DNA of 64,000 nt from Rivularia sp034931125 (GTDB lineage Bacteria; Cyanobacteriota; Cyanobacteriia; Cyanobacteriales; Nostocaceae): assembly GCF_034931125.1 (NCBI RefSeq), contig NZ_JAYGHM010000009.1:62001-126000 (forward strand). Reading direction: 5' to 3'. The notes under the pieces were generated by a model. That model was not told the origin of the DNA. It saw only the letters and a list, made by a program, of their open reading frames with translations, and searched no databases. The number at the start of each line of letters is the position of its first letter. Within the stretch, counting starts at the first letter, position 1. Both the position numbers and the translations under genes were made by a program. Below are positions 43,601-51,678 of the stretch, piece after piece.

Positions 43601-44146
43601 ATGTCCTTTGAATCAATTCCCAAGATTTTAGAACAATTGCAAATTGAAACTTTATACCAGCAACAGCCCTTACAACGCTTGCTCGATTGTTGGGAAGAAG
43701 TTGTGGGAAAAGTCATTGCCACTCATACACAGCCCATATCAATTGAACGGGAAGTTCTATGGGTAGCAACATCAGGCGCTGCTTGGGCGCAAAACTTGAC
43801 CTTTGAACGACAAAAGTTGCTAAAAAAGTTAAATCAAATATTACCAACCCCTTTAGTAGATATACGCTTTTCTACCGCTCGTTGGCAGCGTACCAAAAAA
43901 AAACCGTTACGGCAACAAAATATTTCGTCTGCCGAGCATCCCAGCTACCTGGGGAACATCGTTGACCGAAACCAGAATATTCACTCCTTGCCAAAAAATC
44001 CTCATACTGCTTTCGCTGATTGGTCTCAAACCATAAAAAGGCGATCGCAATCTTTACCTCTTTGTCCTAACTGCGAATCTCCTACTCCAGGAGGAGAATT
44101 AGAACGTTGGGGAGTTTGTTCTATTTGTGCTGCTAGGTCTTTTTAA
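43601..44146 (+). CDS. dciA: DciA-like (DUF721) protein with zinc-ribbon tail
   Basis: A 181-aa protein. Residues 1-100 are DUF721/DciA (SIPKILEQLQIETLYQQQPL... CWEEVVGKVIATHTQPISIEREVLWVATSGAAWAQNLTFERQKLLKKLN). The C-terminus has CPNC and CSIC pairs, forming a likely zinc ribbon. DciA-type proteins help load the replicative helicase DnaB onto DNA in bacteria without DnaC. The stop codon lies at 44144-44146, next to a MITE at 44147. Confidence 0.82.
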   Translation: MSFESIPKILEQLQIETLYQQQPLQRLLDCWEEVVGKVIATHTQPISIEREVLWVATSGAAWAQNLTFERQKLLKKLNQILPTPLVDIRFSTARWQRTKKKPLRQQNISSAEHPSYLGNIVDRNQNIHSLPKNPHTAFADWSQTIKRRSQSLPLCPNCESPTPGGELERWGVCSICAARSF

Positions 44147-44271
44147 TAGGACTTAGCAAAAAGGCATATTTTTTTTGTAGGGTGCTGTGACACTTTGATT
44201 GATTTTTAACGCAATAATCAGGTTTTAGTGTCACGCACCATCTGAGTCTTGTGACAATCGCGTAAGTCCTG
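44147..44271. mobile_element. 125-bp MITE, copy 2
   Basis: Ends are TAGGACTTAGC and GCGTAAGTCCTG. The element is flanked by the direct 5-bp duplication TTTAA (44142-44146 and 44272-44276). The left duplication overlaps the last codons of dciA and includes its stop codon TAA. The interior is the reverse complement of the copy at 6414-6539. There is no coding capacity. Confidence 0.8.
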
Positions 44272-44682
44272 TTTAAATTAAGCATGGTAAATGGGGCATT
44301 GGGCATTGGGCATTGGGTATTGAGAATTGTTCATTGTTTATTGATGATTTTCCATTGATAATTATCAAAAAATAATCAATTAATGAATCTAGAGAAGTAT
44401 TCCTTAAAGCTGAGTGTATCTATGCTCCTATATCTAAAACAAGCCGATTAATCGCGATCCCTAATTGGTTTAAGCATAAAAATTAGGATAGATTTCAATA
44501 ACTTGTTTCTTTTTCGTTACATAAAAATTTAAAAATATCACACAAACATAAAGAGATTATAAAGTTATCTTTTGGGTTGGGATCGTGAAAAGCTAGACAC
44601 TATAATGGGTTGGTGGATTAGTCAGTATTTATGTCTAGAAGCACAATAGAAGATGTAAATTAGCCATCTGGCGGCATTAAAA
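44272..44682. promoter_or_regulatory. spacer with STRR and a sigma-70-like promoter
   Basis: A heptamer tandem repeat (GGGCATT repeated, about 44293-44318) and an ATTGTTCATTGTTTATTGAT stretch follow the MITE. A promoter-like pair TTGGGA (44577-44582) and TATAAT (44601-44606), spaced by 18 nt, precedes the 95-aa gene at 44683. Confidence 0.5.
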
Positions 44683-44970
44683 ATGAAAAGCATTCAAAAC
44701 TTCACTTCAGCTTGCAGAAATTGTCGTCACTTCTCACCAGAAGGTCGGCGTGGAGGAGTTTGTCAGAAACTAGGAGCGCCAGTACGTGGCAGTTGGAAAG
44801 CTTGTTCTTTAGCGGTCTCTCCCTTTGCTCCCTCATGGGAAAGCCTAGAAGATGCTTTGAGTTTGCCATATGCTACTCCTGTATTAGCCAATTCTGACAA
44901 CTTCGCAGTGAAGGTAGATCGTGTTGAACGGATATCTACTCCAGTAAAGGTAGAAGCTTTATTAAGCTAA
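44683..44970 (+). CDS. small conserved Cys-rich protein, function unknown
   Basis: A 95-aa protein with four cysteines spaced C-x2-C-x12-C-x14-C (ACRNCRHFSPEGRRGGVCQKLG... WKACSLAVSPF), a possible zinc or iron-sulfur site. The remainder is WESLEDALSLPYATPV and a lysine/valine-rich tail. It has its own sigma-70-like promoter and a terminator (45092-45124), which argues for a genuine, probably well-expressed gene. I do not recognise its function. Confidence 0.75.
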   Translation: MKSIQNFTSACRNCRHFSPEGRRGGVCQKLGAPVRGSWKACSLAVSPFAPSWESLEDALSLPYATPVLANSDNFAVKVDRVERISTPVKVEALLS

Positions 44971-45315
44971 CTTTTAACGTTTTCAATGTAGAGAAAATAT
45001 AACCGTTCTAAATCAAGTAAACTTCAAATCTAATAAAATTTATTTTAAAATTTGCATTGTGAGTGTTTCAATCGCTCTTGCACCTTAAAAGAACTGCACT
45101 TTCTTGATCGAGGTGCAGTTTTTTAGGGAGTAGGAAGTAGGGAGTAGGGAGTAGGGAATATGGAAATTAGCCCATCCCAGCATCCTCTAAATCCCAAATC
45201 CCAAATCCCAAACCAACGTATCCGTTGTTGAAATCCAAAATCCATTGACGCGGAAGCGTCTTCCCGCAGGGTAATCCAAAACTTGTGCTGAGCTTGCCGA
45301 AGTATCCAAAATCCT
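44971..45315. repeat. spacer with terminator and STRR
   Basis: After the terminator at 45092-45124, tandem units GGGAGTAGGAAGTA/GGGAGTA (about 45125-45160) and AAATCCC (about 45188-45215) follow. No gene is visible before the menB stop at 45316. Confidence 0.7.
45092..45124 (+). terminator. rho-independent terminator after the 95-aa gene
   Basis: AACTGCAC and GTGCAGTT form a perfect 8-bp stem around a 13-nt loop, followed by TTTTTT, about 120 nt after the stop codon at 44970. Confidence 0.8.
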
Positions 45316-46149
45316 CTAAGGTAGCCAAGGATATTGACGGAAATCTGGCTTGCGCTTTTCTAAAAATGCCTGTTTCCCTTCTGCTCCTTCTTCTGTCATG
45401 TAGTAAAGCAATGTGGCATTTCCGGCAAGTTCTTGTAAACCAGCTTGTCCGTCACAGTCAGCATTGAAAGCAGCTTTTAAACAACGAATTGCGATCGGGC
45501 TTTTTTCTAATATTTCTTGGGCCCATTCAATACCTTCAGCTTCTAATTGTTCTATAGGTACAACCGTATTTACTAACCCCATTTCTAAGGCTTGTTGAGC
45601 GCTGTATTGACGACACAAAAACCAGATTTCGCGAGCTTTTTTTTGTCCGACGATGCGTGCTAAATAACTTGCACCAAATCCACCGTCAAAACTACCAACT
45701 TTTGGTCCAGTTTGTCCAAACACAGCATTGTCGGCAGCAATTGTCAAGTCACAAATTAAATGTAAAACGTGTCCGCCACCGATCGCATAACCTGCAACTA
45801 AGGCAATTACAACTTTGGGCATCGAACGAATCAAGCGCTGTAAATCTAATACATTTAAACGGGGAGTACCATCATCATCGATATAGCCAGCTTTTCCGCG
45901 CACGCTCTGGTCGCCACCCGAACAGAACGCATATTTTCCATCAGTATGGGGACCAGCACCAGTAAATAAAACTACGCCAATACTAGAATCTTCGCGGGCA
46001 TCGCAGAAGGCTTGATAAAGTTCAAAAACAGTTTTAGGACGGAAAGCATTGCGTTTGTGGGGACGGTTGATGGTTATTTTCGCAATGCCATCGGCTTTAT
46101 CGTAAAAAATATCTTCGTAGGTTTTGGCGGTTTGCCAGTTGATTTGCAT
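45316..46149 (-). CDS. menB: 1,4-dihydroxy-2-naphthoyl-CoA synthase MenB
   Basis: A 277-aa crotonase-fold synthase for phylloquinone (vitamin K1), the electron carrier A1 of photosystem I. MenB-specific features are RPHKRNAFRPKTVFELYQAF, CSGGDQSVRGKAGYIDDDG, LIRSMPKVVIALVAGYAIGGGHVLHLICDLTIAAD and GPKVGSFDGGFGASYLARIVG. The length is normal. menD (51675-53411) lies upstream on the same strand but 5.5 kb away. The intervening block looks inserted. Confidence 0.95.
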   Translation of the reverse strand: MQINWQTAKTYEDIFYDKADGIAKITINRPHKRNAFRPKTVFELYQAFCDAREDSSIGVVLFTGAGPHTDGKYAFCSGGDQSVRGKAGYIDDDGTPRLNVLDLQRLIRSMPKVVIALVAGYAIGGGHVLHLICDLTIAADNAVFGQTGPKVGSFDGGFGASYLARIVGQKKAREIWFLCRQYSAQQALEMGLVNTVVPIEQLEAEGIEWAQEILEKSPIAIRCLKAAFNADCDGQAGLQELAGNATLLYYMTEEGAEGKQAFLEKRKPDFRQYPWLP

Positions 46150-46397
46150 TCTCTGCTAATAGCTAATGGGTAATTGGTAACGGGTAATTCATTGACCCTA
46201 GCTTGAGAATTTTATCGTAGTGTGGGGACTTAAGACTAATTTTTTCATTGCTGCGATGCAAAAATGGTTATTTTGTTTAAGCATTTAATAGAACTTTTCA
46301 AAAGTTTCTTCTAAGTGCTTTGAGTATCTTCTTGTATAATTAGCACTTACATCTACGTTACGATTAGATTTAACGAGAGCTTCAGTTGCAGTAAAGC
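46150..46397. other. spacer upstream of menB and the STAND gene
   Basis: The divergent gap between menB and the SMEK-STAND gene holds no repeat or clear promoter motif. Confidence 0.4.
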
Positions 46398-49300
46398 ATG
46401 AATCTTGAAAAAACTCTACAGAGAATAAGATATTTGATGTCACTTTTTGTGACTGAGATTAAGGCTGCTACAGCTATGCAGCAAACAGATATTAATAAGG
46501 TATCTGAAAATGTCGTCATACCTCTGTTTGCTCAGATTTACGGCTATAAAAATCTTAAAAATTTAAACTTTAGTGAAGGTAGTAATTTTCCCAGTATTGA
46601 TTTAGGAGACGAAACAGCCAGAGTTGCTTTTCAAATTACATCTACGCCGATTATTAAAAAAGTTCAAGAAACATTGAAAAAGTTTATTGAATACAAGTTA
46701 TACGAGAAGTATGACAGGCTGATTATTTATATTTTGACAGAAAAGCAAAAAACTTATTCCGATAAAGAAATTAATAAAATAATTCAAGGTAAATTTAAGT
46801 TTGATACGAAAAAAGATATTTGGGATTCTCGAAATATTCTTGAAAAAGTCAGTGGATTTGAAATCGAGCAAGCACGTGAAGTAGAAAAGATTTTAGAAGC
46901 AAATTTTGGTGAAATAAGAAGACAGCCTGAGTGGGAAGTAATTGATAAGGTTGAACAAATTATTAATGAATACACGCAGTTATTTGTAGGGCGTTCTAAA
47001 GAAACTCAAGAATTAGACAATTTTTTGTACGAAAATTCAAGTGGTGCAATGCTCGTAACGGCTGAGGCTGGTTTTGGGAAGACAGCACTCTTGGCTAATT
47101 GGTTACAATCACGACAGAACAATAACTGTTTTATTGCTTACCATTTCTTCTCTGAACGTGAGGAAAAAACTCGCTCTGCTAAAAGCGCTTATAAAAATTT
47201 ACTAAGACAACTACATATTTATTACGAACTTTACAACGAACCACAGCCCAACGAACTAGATGAGTTGAGAGCAGCAATATACAACATATTAAGAGAACGC
47301 GGTGCAAGGGAAGATAAGCTCTTAATTATTGTTGTAGATGCTTTAGGTGAATTAAACGAAGTTGAAATTCCTTTTTCATTACCTTTTCCTACTCCTCTAC
47401 CCGATAATGTGTTTGTTATCGCTTCAGCGAGAGCTTCAGAAGCAGAAGAACCAAAATATTTAGAAAATTGGATAGAACAATCGCAAAAGTTACACCTTAA
47501 GCGCTTACCTAAATTTGCACTTACTGACTGGTTGAAAAGAACAGGTGAAGGTGAGTTGGCATTATTTGCGGATGATACTAATTTTGTGGATCAACTTGAT
47601 GAAATGACTCAGGGCTTTCCGCTTTACCTAAGTTACTTAACTGATGAATTGAATCATGCTGCAAAGCAACAGCAGGATGTGCATTCTGTCTTGGCAGAAA
47701 CGCCCCAAGGCTTTGAGAAGTATGTAAAGCAGCAACTTAAGCGTTTAGATGAACTTGAATTACCAGATGAAAGATGGCAGTTTTTTGCATTGCTGGCGGT
47801 AGCAAAAGGTGTGCTTGAAAAAGATGATATTAAAGTTATTACCCAAATGCGCGATCGCCAATTACGCCAATTACATCAATGTTGGCAAGTGACGCGCTGG
47901 ATGAAGATTAGCGGGGGTAAAGACTACGCTTTTGCTCATCCTCTACTGGGAACTATGTTTGCTAAAGAATTGGGTGACGATGCTGAGGAGCCTTTGCAAA
48001 AGTTAATTGATTTCTGTAGTCAATGGCAGAAACACCAAAGTTGTTATGCTTTGAGACATTATCCAGAACACTTACGAGATGGGGAGCAGTGGGATAATTT
48101 GTATGGGTTGCTGCATAATTTTGAATTTATAGAAGCGAAAGTTAATCATATTGAAATAGGCGTAGAGGCATTGATTAAAGATTATGTTTTGATTGAAACT
48201 GGGGAATTATCAAACTTCTCAGACGAGAAAAAACAAACTATAAAAACGCTTCAATTGATTCAAGGAGCATTACGGCTATCTGCCCATGTTTCAATTAAAG
48301 ATACAAAGCAACTCGCAACACAATTATTAGGGCGGTTGCTGAACTTTAATATGCCCGAAGTTCAAGTATTACTAGAACAAATATTGCAAACTAAAATTGC
48401 TTGGTTGCGTCCTTTGACAGCTAGTTTAATTTCTCCTAGCGAACCTTCAATACGTACTTTAAGTGGTCATAGTAGTTCTGTGTGGTCTGTTGCTGTTACC
48501 TCTGATGGACAGAAGCTGATTTCTGGTTCGCAGGATGGTGCTGTCAAAATTTGGAATTTGAAATCGGGAAATTTAATACGCACTATCACTGCTCATAATG
48601 ACTCAGTGAATACGGTTATAACTAGCCATGATGGTTTATACATATTTTCTGGTTCCCATGATAAATCTATTAAGATATGGGACTTAAATACAGGAGATTT
48701 AATACGCACACTTACTGGTCATCATGGTTCTATTAACGCAGTTGTACTAACTCCTGATGGTTCAAAAATTATATCTGCTTCCTCTGACTGTTCTCTTAAA
48801 GTTTGGAATTTAAAAAATGGAGAAGTGCTTCATAAATTTATTGGTCATAAAGCTTCAGTACAAGCACTCGCAATAATTAATACCGACAATAAAAATCTAG
48901 TAATTTCTGGTTCATATAATGACACTCCCAGAGTTTGGAACTTGGAAACTGGAAAAGAGGAATTTAGTCTCGGTGAGAGTGATATGGTGTGGTCTACTAC
49001 AGCTATTCCTAATAAAGAATTAGTAATTTTTGGATCACAGGATGGAACATTTACTATTTGGAATCTCAAAACTAGGGAGAAAGAATATAGCTTCAAAGGT
49101 CACAGTAATTCAGTACGTGCCATATCTGTGACTTCTGATGGTGAACGAATAATTTCTGTTTCAGAAGATAAAACTCTCAAAATTTGGAAGGTGGGAACTT
49201 GGGAGAATGAAGCCACTATTAATGCTCACACTGGTTCTGTTCTTGCAGTCGCAGTTACTTCTGACGGAACAAAGATAATTTCTGCTTCAGGAAGTACTAT

Positions 49301-49853
49301 TTATAATTTACTTTCAAATGATTATACTATCAAAATTTGGAATCTAGAAAGGTGCGTACAACATAAATTCTTTGATACTGAAAACTCAAAAACACCTCAT
49401 AGTGATTCCGTAGAAGTAATTTATTTTACACCTGATGGGAAACAGGTAAGGTCTGCTTCAAAAGATGGAACTCTTAAATTCTGGAAAGTCGAAACTTGGG
49501 AAAATGAAAAAACCTTAACTGGAAATGTAAATTTAGCATTTACTTTTGGAGATAAACAAAATCAAAAGATTATTAAACTTAAATTTGGCGATATTGAAGA
49601 AACTTTTCACAGTATTCGTAGCACTTTACCTTTTATTCTTGCCACCACTTCTGATAATAATCTTCAAATTTTATCTTCAGGTGACGAAAAGATTAAAGTG
49701 TGGGATGCTTCGCTTGGAAAGGATATTGCCACTTTTACAGGAGAAAGTGAAATCAGATGTTGCGCGATCGCGCCAGATGGACAAACATTAGCTGTAGGGG
49801 AAGCATCGGGACGTTTACATTTCCTACGATTATGTTTGAGAAAATTTGAGTAA
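46398..49853 (+). CDS. SMEK domain - STAND NTPase - WD40 protein, candidate defence protein
   Basis: A 1151-aa three-part protein. Residues 1-170 are a SMEK-type domain (LMSLFVTEIKAATAMQQTDINKVSENVVIPLFAQIYGY), with a restriction-endonuclease-like core SIDLGDETARVAFQITST (Asp68, Gln79). Residues 195-450 are a STAND/NACHT-like NTPase, with Walker A AEAGFGKTALL (222-232) and Walker B LLIIVVDALGEL (308-319). Residues about 450-690 form a helical arm. About nine to ten WD40 repeats run from about 690 to the end (IRTLSGHSSSVWSVAVTSDG, many ending IWNL/VWNL). Such effector-STAND-sensor proteins belong to predicted conflict systems, and several STAND types are antiviral. The nuclease assignment is inference. 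Confidence 0.8.
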   Translation: MNLEKTLQRIRYLMSLFVTEIKAATAMQQTDINKVSENVVIPLFAQIYGYKNLKNLNFSEGSNFPSIDLGDETARVAFQITSTPIIKKVQETLKKFIEYKLYEKYDRLIIYILTEKQKTYSDKEINKIIQGKFKFDTKKDIWDSRNILEKVSGFEIEQAREVEKILEANFGEIRRQPEWEVIDKVEQIINEYTQLFVGRSKETQELDNFLYENSSGAMLVTAEAGFGKTALLANWLQSRQNNNCFIAYHFFSEREEKTRSAKSAYKNLLRQLHIYYELYNEPQPNELDELRAAIYNILRERGAREDKLLIIVVDALGELNEVEIPFSLPFPTPLPDNVFVIASARASEAEEPKYLENWIEQSQKLHLKRLPKFALTDWLKRTGEGELALFADDTNFVDQLDEMTQGFPLYLSYLTDELNHAAKQQQDVHSVLAETPQGFEKYVKQQLKRLDELELPDERWQFFALLAVAKGVLEKDDIKVITQMRDRQLRQLHQCWQVTRWMKISGGKDYAFAHPLLGTMFAKELGDDAEEPLQKLIDFCSQWQKHQSCYALRHYPEHLRDGEQWDNLYGLLHNFEFIEAKVNHIEIGVEALIKDYVLIETGELSNFSDEKKQTIKTLQLIQGALRLSAHVSIKDTKQLATQLLGRLLNFNMPEVQVLLEQILQTKIAWLRPLTASLISPSEPSIRTLSGHSSSVWSVAVTSDGQKLISGSQDGAVKIWNLKSGNLIRTITAHNDSVNTVITSHDGLYIFSGSHDKSIKIWDLNTGDLIRTLTGHHGSINAVVLTPDGSKIISASSDCSLKVWNLKNGEVLHKFIGHKASVQALAIINTDNKNLVISGSYNDTPRVWNLETGKEEFSLGESDMVWSTTAIPNKELVIFGSQDGTFTIWNLKTREKEYSFKGHSNSVRAISVTSDGERIISVSEDKTLKIWKVGTWENEATINAHTGSVLAVAVTSDGTKIISASGSTIYNLLSNDYTIKIWNLERCVQHKFFDTENSKTPHSDSVEVIYFTPDGKQVRSASKDGTLKFWKVETWENEKTLTGNVNLAFTFGDKQNQKIIKLKFGDIEETFHSIRSTLPFILATTSDNNLQILSSGDEKIKVWDASLGKDIATFTGESEIRCCAIAPDGQTLAVGEASGRLHFLRLCLRKFE

Positions 49854-49933
49854 AGTCATATTTGATACCTCAAAAAACACTGTTTTTGTAGAACTGCCTA
49901 GTTGCTAAAATTCTCATATAGCTGGAGAAAATC

Positions 49934-50608
49934 ATGATACCCAAAACTACTACCAAACCACCTTTAACTATTCCTCCTCTTGAAAGCGGTGATAAGCTTA
50001 CCCGTGTTGAATTTGAGCATCGTTATGATGCTATGCCTAATTTAAAAAAAGCTGAATTAATTGAAGGAGTTGTTTACTTGGCATCCCCCCTGAGAATTAA
50101 AAGTCATGGAGAACCCCATGCTTTGATTATGACTTGGTTAGGAGTTTACACGGCTGCAACATCAGGTGTTGGATTCGCAGATAATTCTACAGTACGTCTT
50201 GATGCTGACAATGAACCCCAACCAGATGCTTTGTTAAGAATTGAAAATAGTGGGCAGTCGCGTATTAGTAAAGATGATTATGTTGAAGGTGCGCCAGAAT
50301 TAATTGTAGAAATTGCTGCTAGTACCGCTTCTTACGATTTACATGAAAAACTCAAAGTTTACCGACGCAATCAGGTACAAGAATATTTAGTATGGCGAGT
50401 ATACGACAATGCTTTTGATTGGTTTAAGCTTGAAGAGGGAGAATATATTCAATTAGAAGGTGATGCTGAGGGCGTAATTCATTCTCAAGTTTTTCCAGGG
50501 TTGTGGTTGGATAAATCGGCTTTGTTGTCAGGTAATTTAGCTCAAGTTTTGGAAGTGTTGCAGCAGGGATTAAGTACGGTAGAACATCAAAATTTTATTG
50601 GTTCGTAG
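49934..50608 (+). CDS. Uma2-family (DUF820) endonuclease-like protein
   Basis: A 224-aa PD-(D/E)XK-fold protein. Family features are RYDAMPNLKKAELIEGVVYLASP, the acidic PQPDALLRI, the core ELIVEIAASTASYDLHEKLKVYRR and EYLVWRVYD. It is intact, unlike the interrupted copy at 6.4-7.1 kb. It lies 80 nt after the STAND gene on the same strand and may be co-transcribed, so a joint role in an accessory system is possible. Uma2 genes are very common in cyanobacteria, and function is unproven. Confidence 0.75.
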   Translation: MIPKTTTKPPLTIPPLESGDKLTRVEFEHRYDAMPNLKKAELIEGVVYLASPLRIKSHGEPHALIMTWLGVYTAATSGVGFADNSTVRLDADNEPQPDALLRIENSGQSRISKDDYVEGAPELIVEIAASTASYDLHEKLKVYRRNQVQEYLVWRVYDNAFDWFKLEEGEYIQLEGDAEGVIHSQVFPGLWLDKSALLSGNLAQVLEVLQQGLSTVEHQNFIGS

Positions 50609-50620
50609 AATTAAAAAATC

Positions 50621-50704
50621 AATTAAATAAAGATGGTGCGTTACGGCATTATCAATCTTATAACCTCCATCTCGACGAATTTTAATGCCTAACGCACCCT
50701 ACAA
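50621..50704. repeat. GGTGCGTTACGG / CGTAAcGCACC inverted-repeat element, copy 1
   Basis: GGTGCGTTACGGCATTA (50635 onward) and TTAATGCCTAACGCACC (ending 50698) form an imperfect inverted repeat. The element shares nearly all of its first 50 bp with 51596-51678. Confidence 0.7.
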
Positions 50705-50922
50705 GCTTCCATAAATTTTTTAGGTTACAACAGAAGTCAGTCCTAAAATTTTGATTTTTACCGTTTAGCTACTTATACCATTTCTTTATAAAGTTGCGCT
50801 TAATTCAGCCCACGCAGGTGGGCTTTGTTGGAGTAGCCCCACTCTTCCAGAGTGAGGGTGATTTAGCGCAGCCTCATACAGAATTGGTATTACAAGGTCA
50901 CTTTGCTATTAACGAAATTTGA
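50705..50922. other. spacer, stem-like repeat fragments only
   Basis: A CCCACGCAGGTGGGCTTTGTTG stem lies near 50809-50830 and a CCACTCTTCCAGAGTG-type stem near 50839-50854. No gene is visible between the repeat and the SET gene. Confidence 0.5.
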
Positions 50923-51384
50923 TTAGCTCTTCACTTCAAGCTCAAGAAGGTAAGGAGCGACAAAGCCCTCGTAATCTTTCCTCCTACTCTCTGGTAAATC
51001 TTTCCAACCAGTAATTCTTCCCCGACACTTTTTCGTGCCACACATACACAAGGGTGGAAAATAATTAACAGAATAATTTCTCATCGCATAATCAAAACTG
51101 AATTCTTCTCCCACACCGATGTTTTTCATTGCAACAAAATCATGAGCGCCTGTTTGATTGACTCTGATGCCACAATTAGGATCGCAAGAGTGGTTCACTT
51201 TGGATATAAACCCAGCATGAAGAACAAATTTATTTTGGGCTATTTGTGAAGCGTGAGAATTATTTTCATCCAAGTTCTTTTCAATTCTTCCAACCATTAC
51301 TGTCTGACCAGGCTTAAATGCTTGGGTGGCAAACATTCCTTCTCCTTTCCCATCGACATATCTTAATTCAAAACCATCTTTCAT
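50923..51384 (-). CDS. SET-domain protein (putative protein lysine methyltransferase)
   Basis: A 153-aa small SET protein. The hallmark NHSCDPNCG (SAM and substrate pocket) and the pre-C-terminal DYAMRNYSVNYF are present, together with a post-SET cysteine cluster CMCGTKKCRG, which can bind zinc. GEGMFATQAFKPGQTVMVG is the N-terminal SET motif. SET enzymes transfer methyl groups to lysines. Bacterial members act on ribosomal or histone-like proteins in few known cases. It lies between two copies of the GGTGCGTTACGG repeat and divergently from the Uma2 gene. Confidence 0.85.
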   Translation of the reverse strand: MKDGFELRYVDGKGEGMFATQAFKPGQTVMVGRIEKNLDENNSHASQIAQNKFVLHAGFISKVNHSCDPNCGIRVNQTGAHDFVAMKNIGVGEEFSFDYAMRNYSVNYFPPLCMCGTKKCRGRITGWKDLPESRRKDYEGFVAPYLLELEVKS

Positions 51385-51595
51385 TTTGTTCTACCTTACT
51401 TTTTTAAGGATTGAGTTTTTATTAATATCTAATTAGACCGTCACAAGGCTATATTAAGACTATTGATGGCAAAGTTCATTATTAGTTGTTAATTCTTGGT
51501 TATTTGTATTACAACTTAATTTGCTATCTTCCCCTGAAAATTTTATTGGTTGGTAGTTGAGCTTTAGCACTTTTTCATTAACTATTTTTCAAAAA
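51385..51595. other. spacer, nothing recognised
   Basis: AT-rich DNA upstream of the SET gene. No motif or reading frame of note. Confidence 0.4.
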
Positions 51596-51678
51596 GCAAT
51601 TAAATCAAAATGGTGCGTTACGGCATTATCAATCTTATAACCTCCATTTCAAAGGATTTTAGCCGTAATACACCCTAC
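51596..51678. repeat. GGTGCGTTACGG inverted-repeat element, copy 2, overlapping menD stop
   Basis: GGTGCGTTACGG (51612-51623) and CCGTAATACACC (51663-51674) form the inverted ends. The element's terminal CACCCTAC overlaps the end of menD, so that TAG at 51675-51677 on the minus strand comes from the repeat. The copy at 50621-50704 is nearly identical over the first 50 bp and in direct orientation. Confidence 0.75.
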
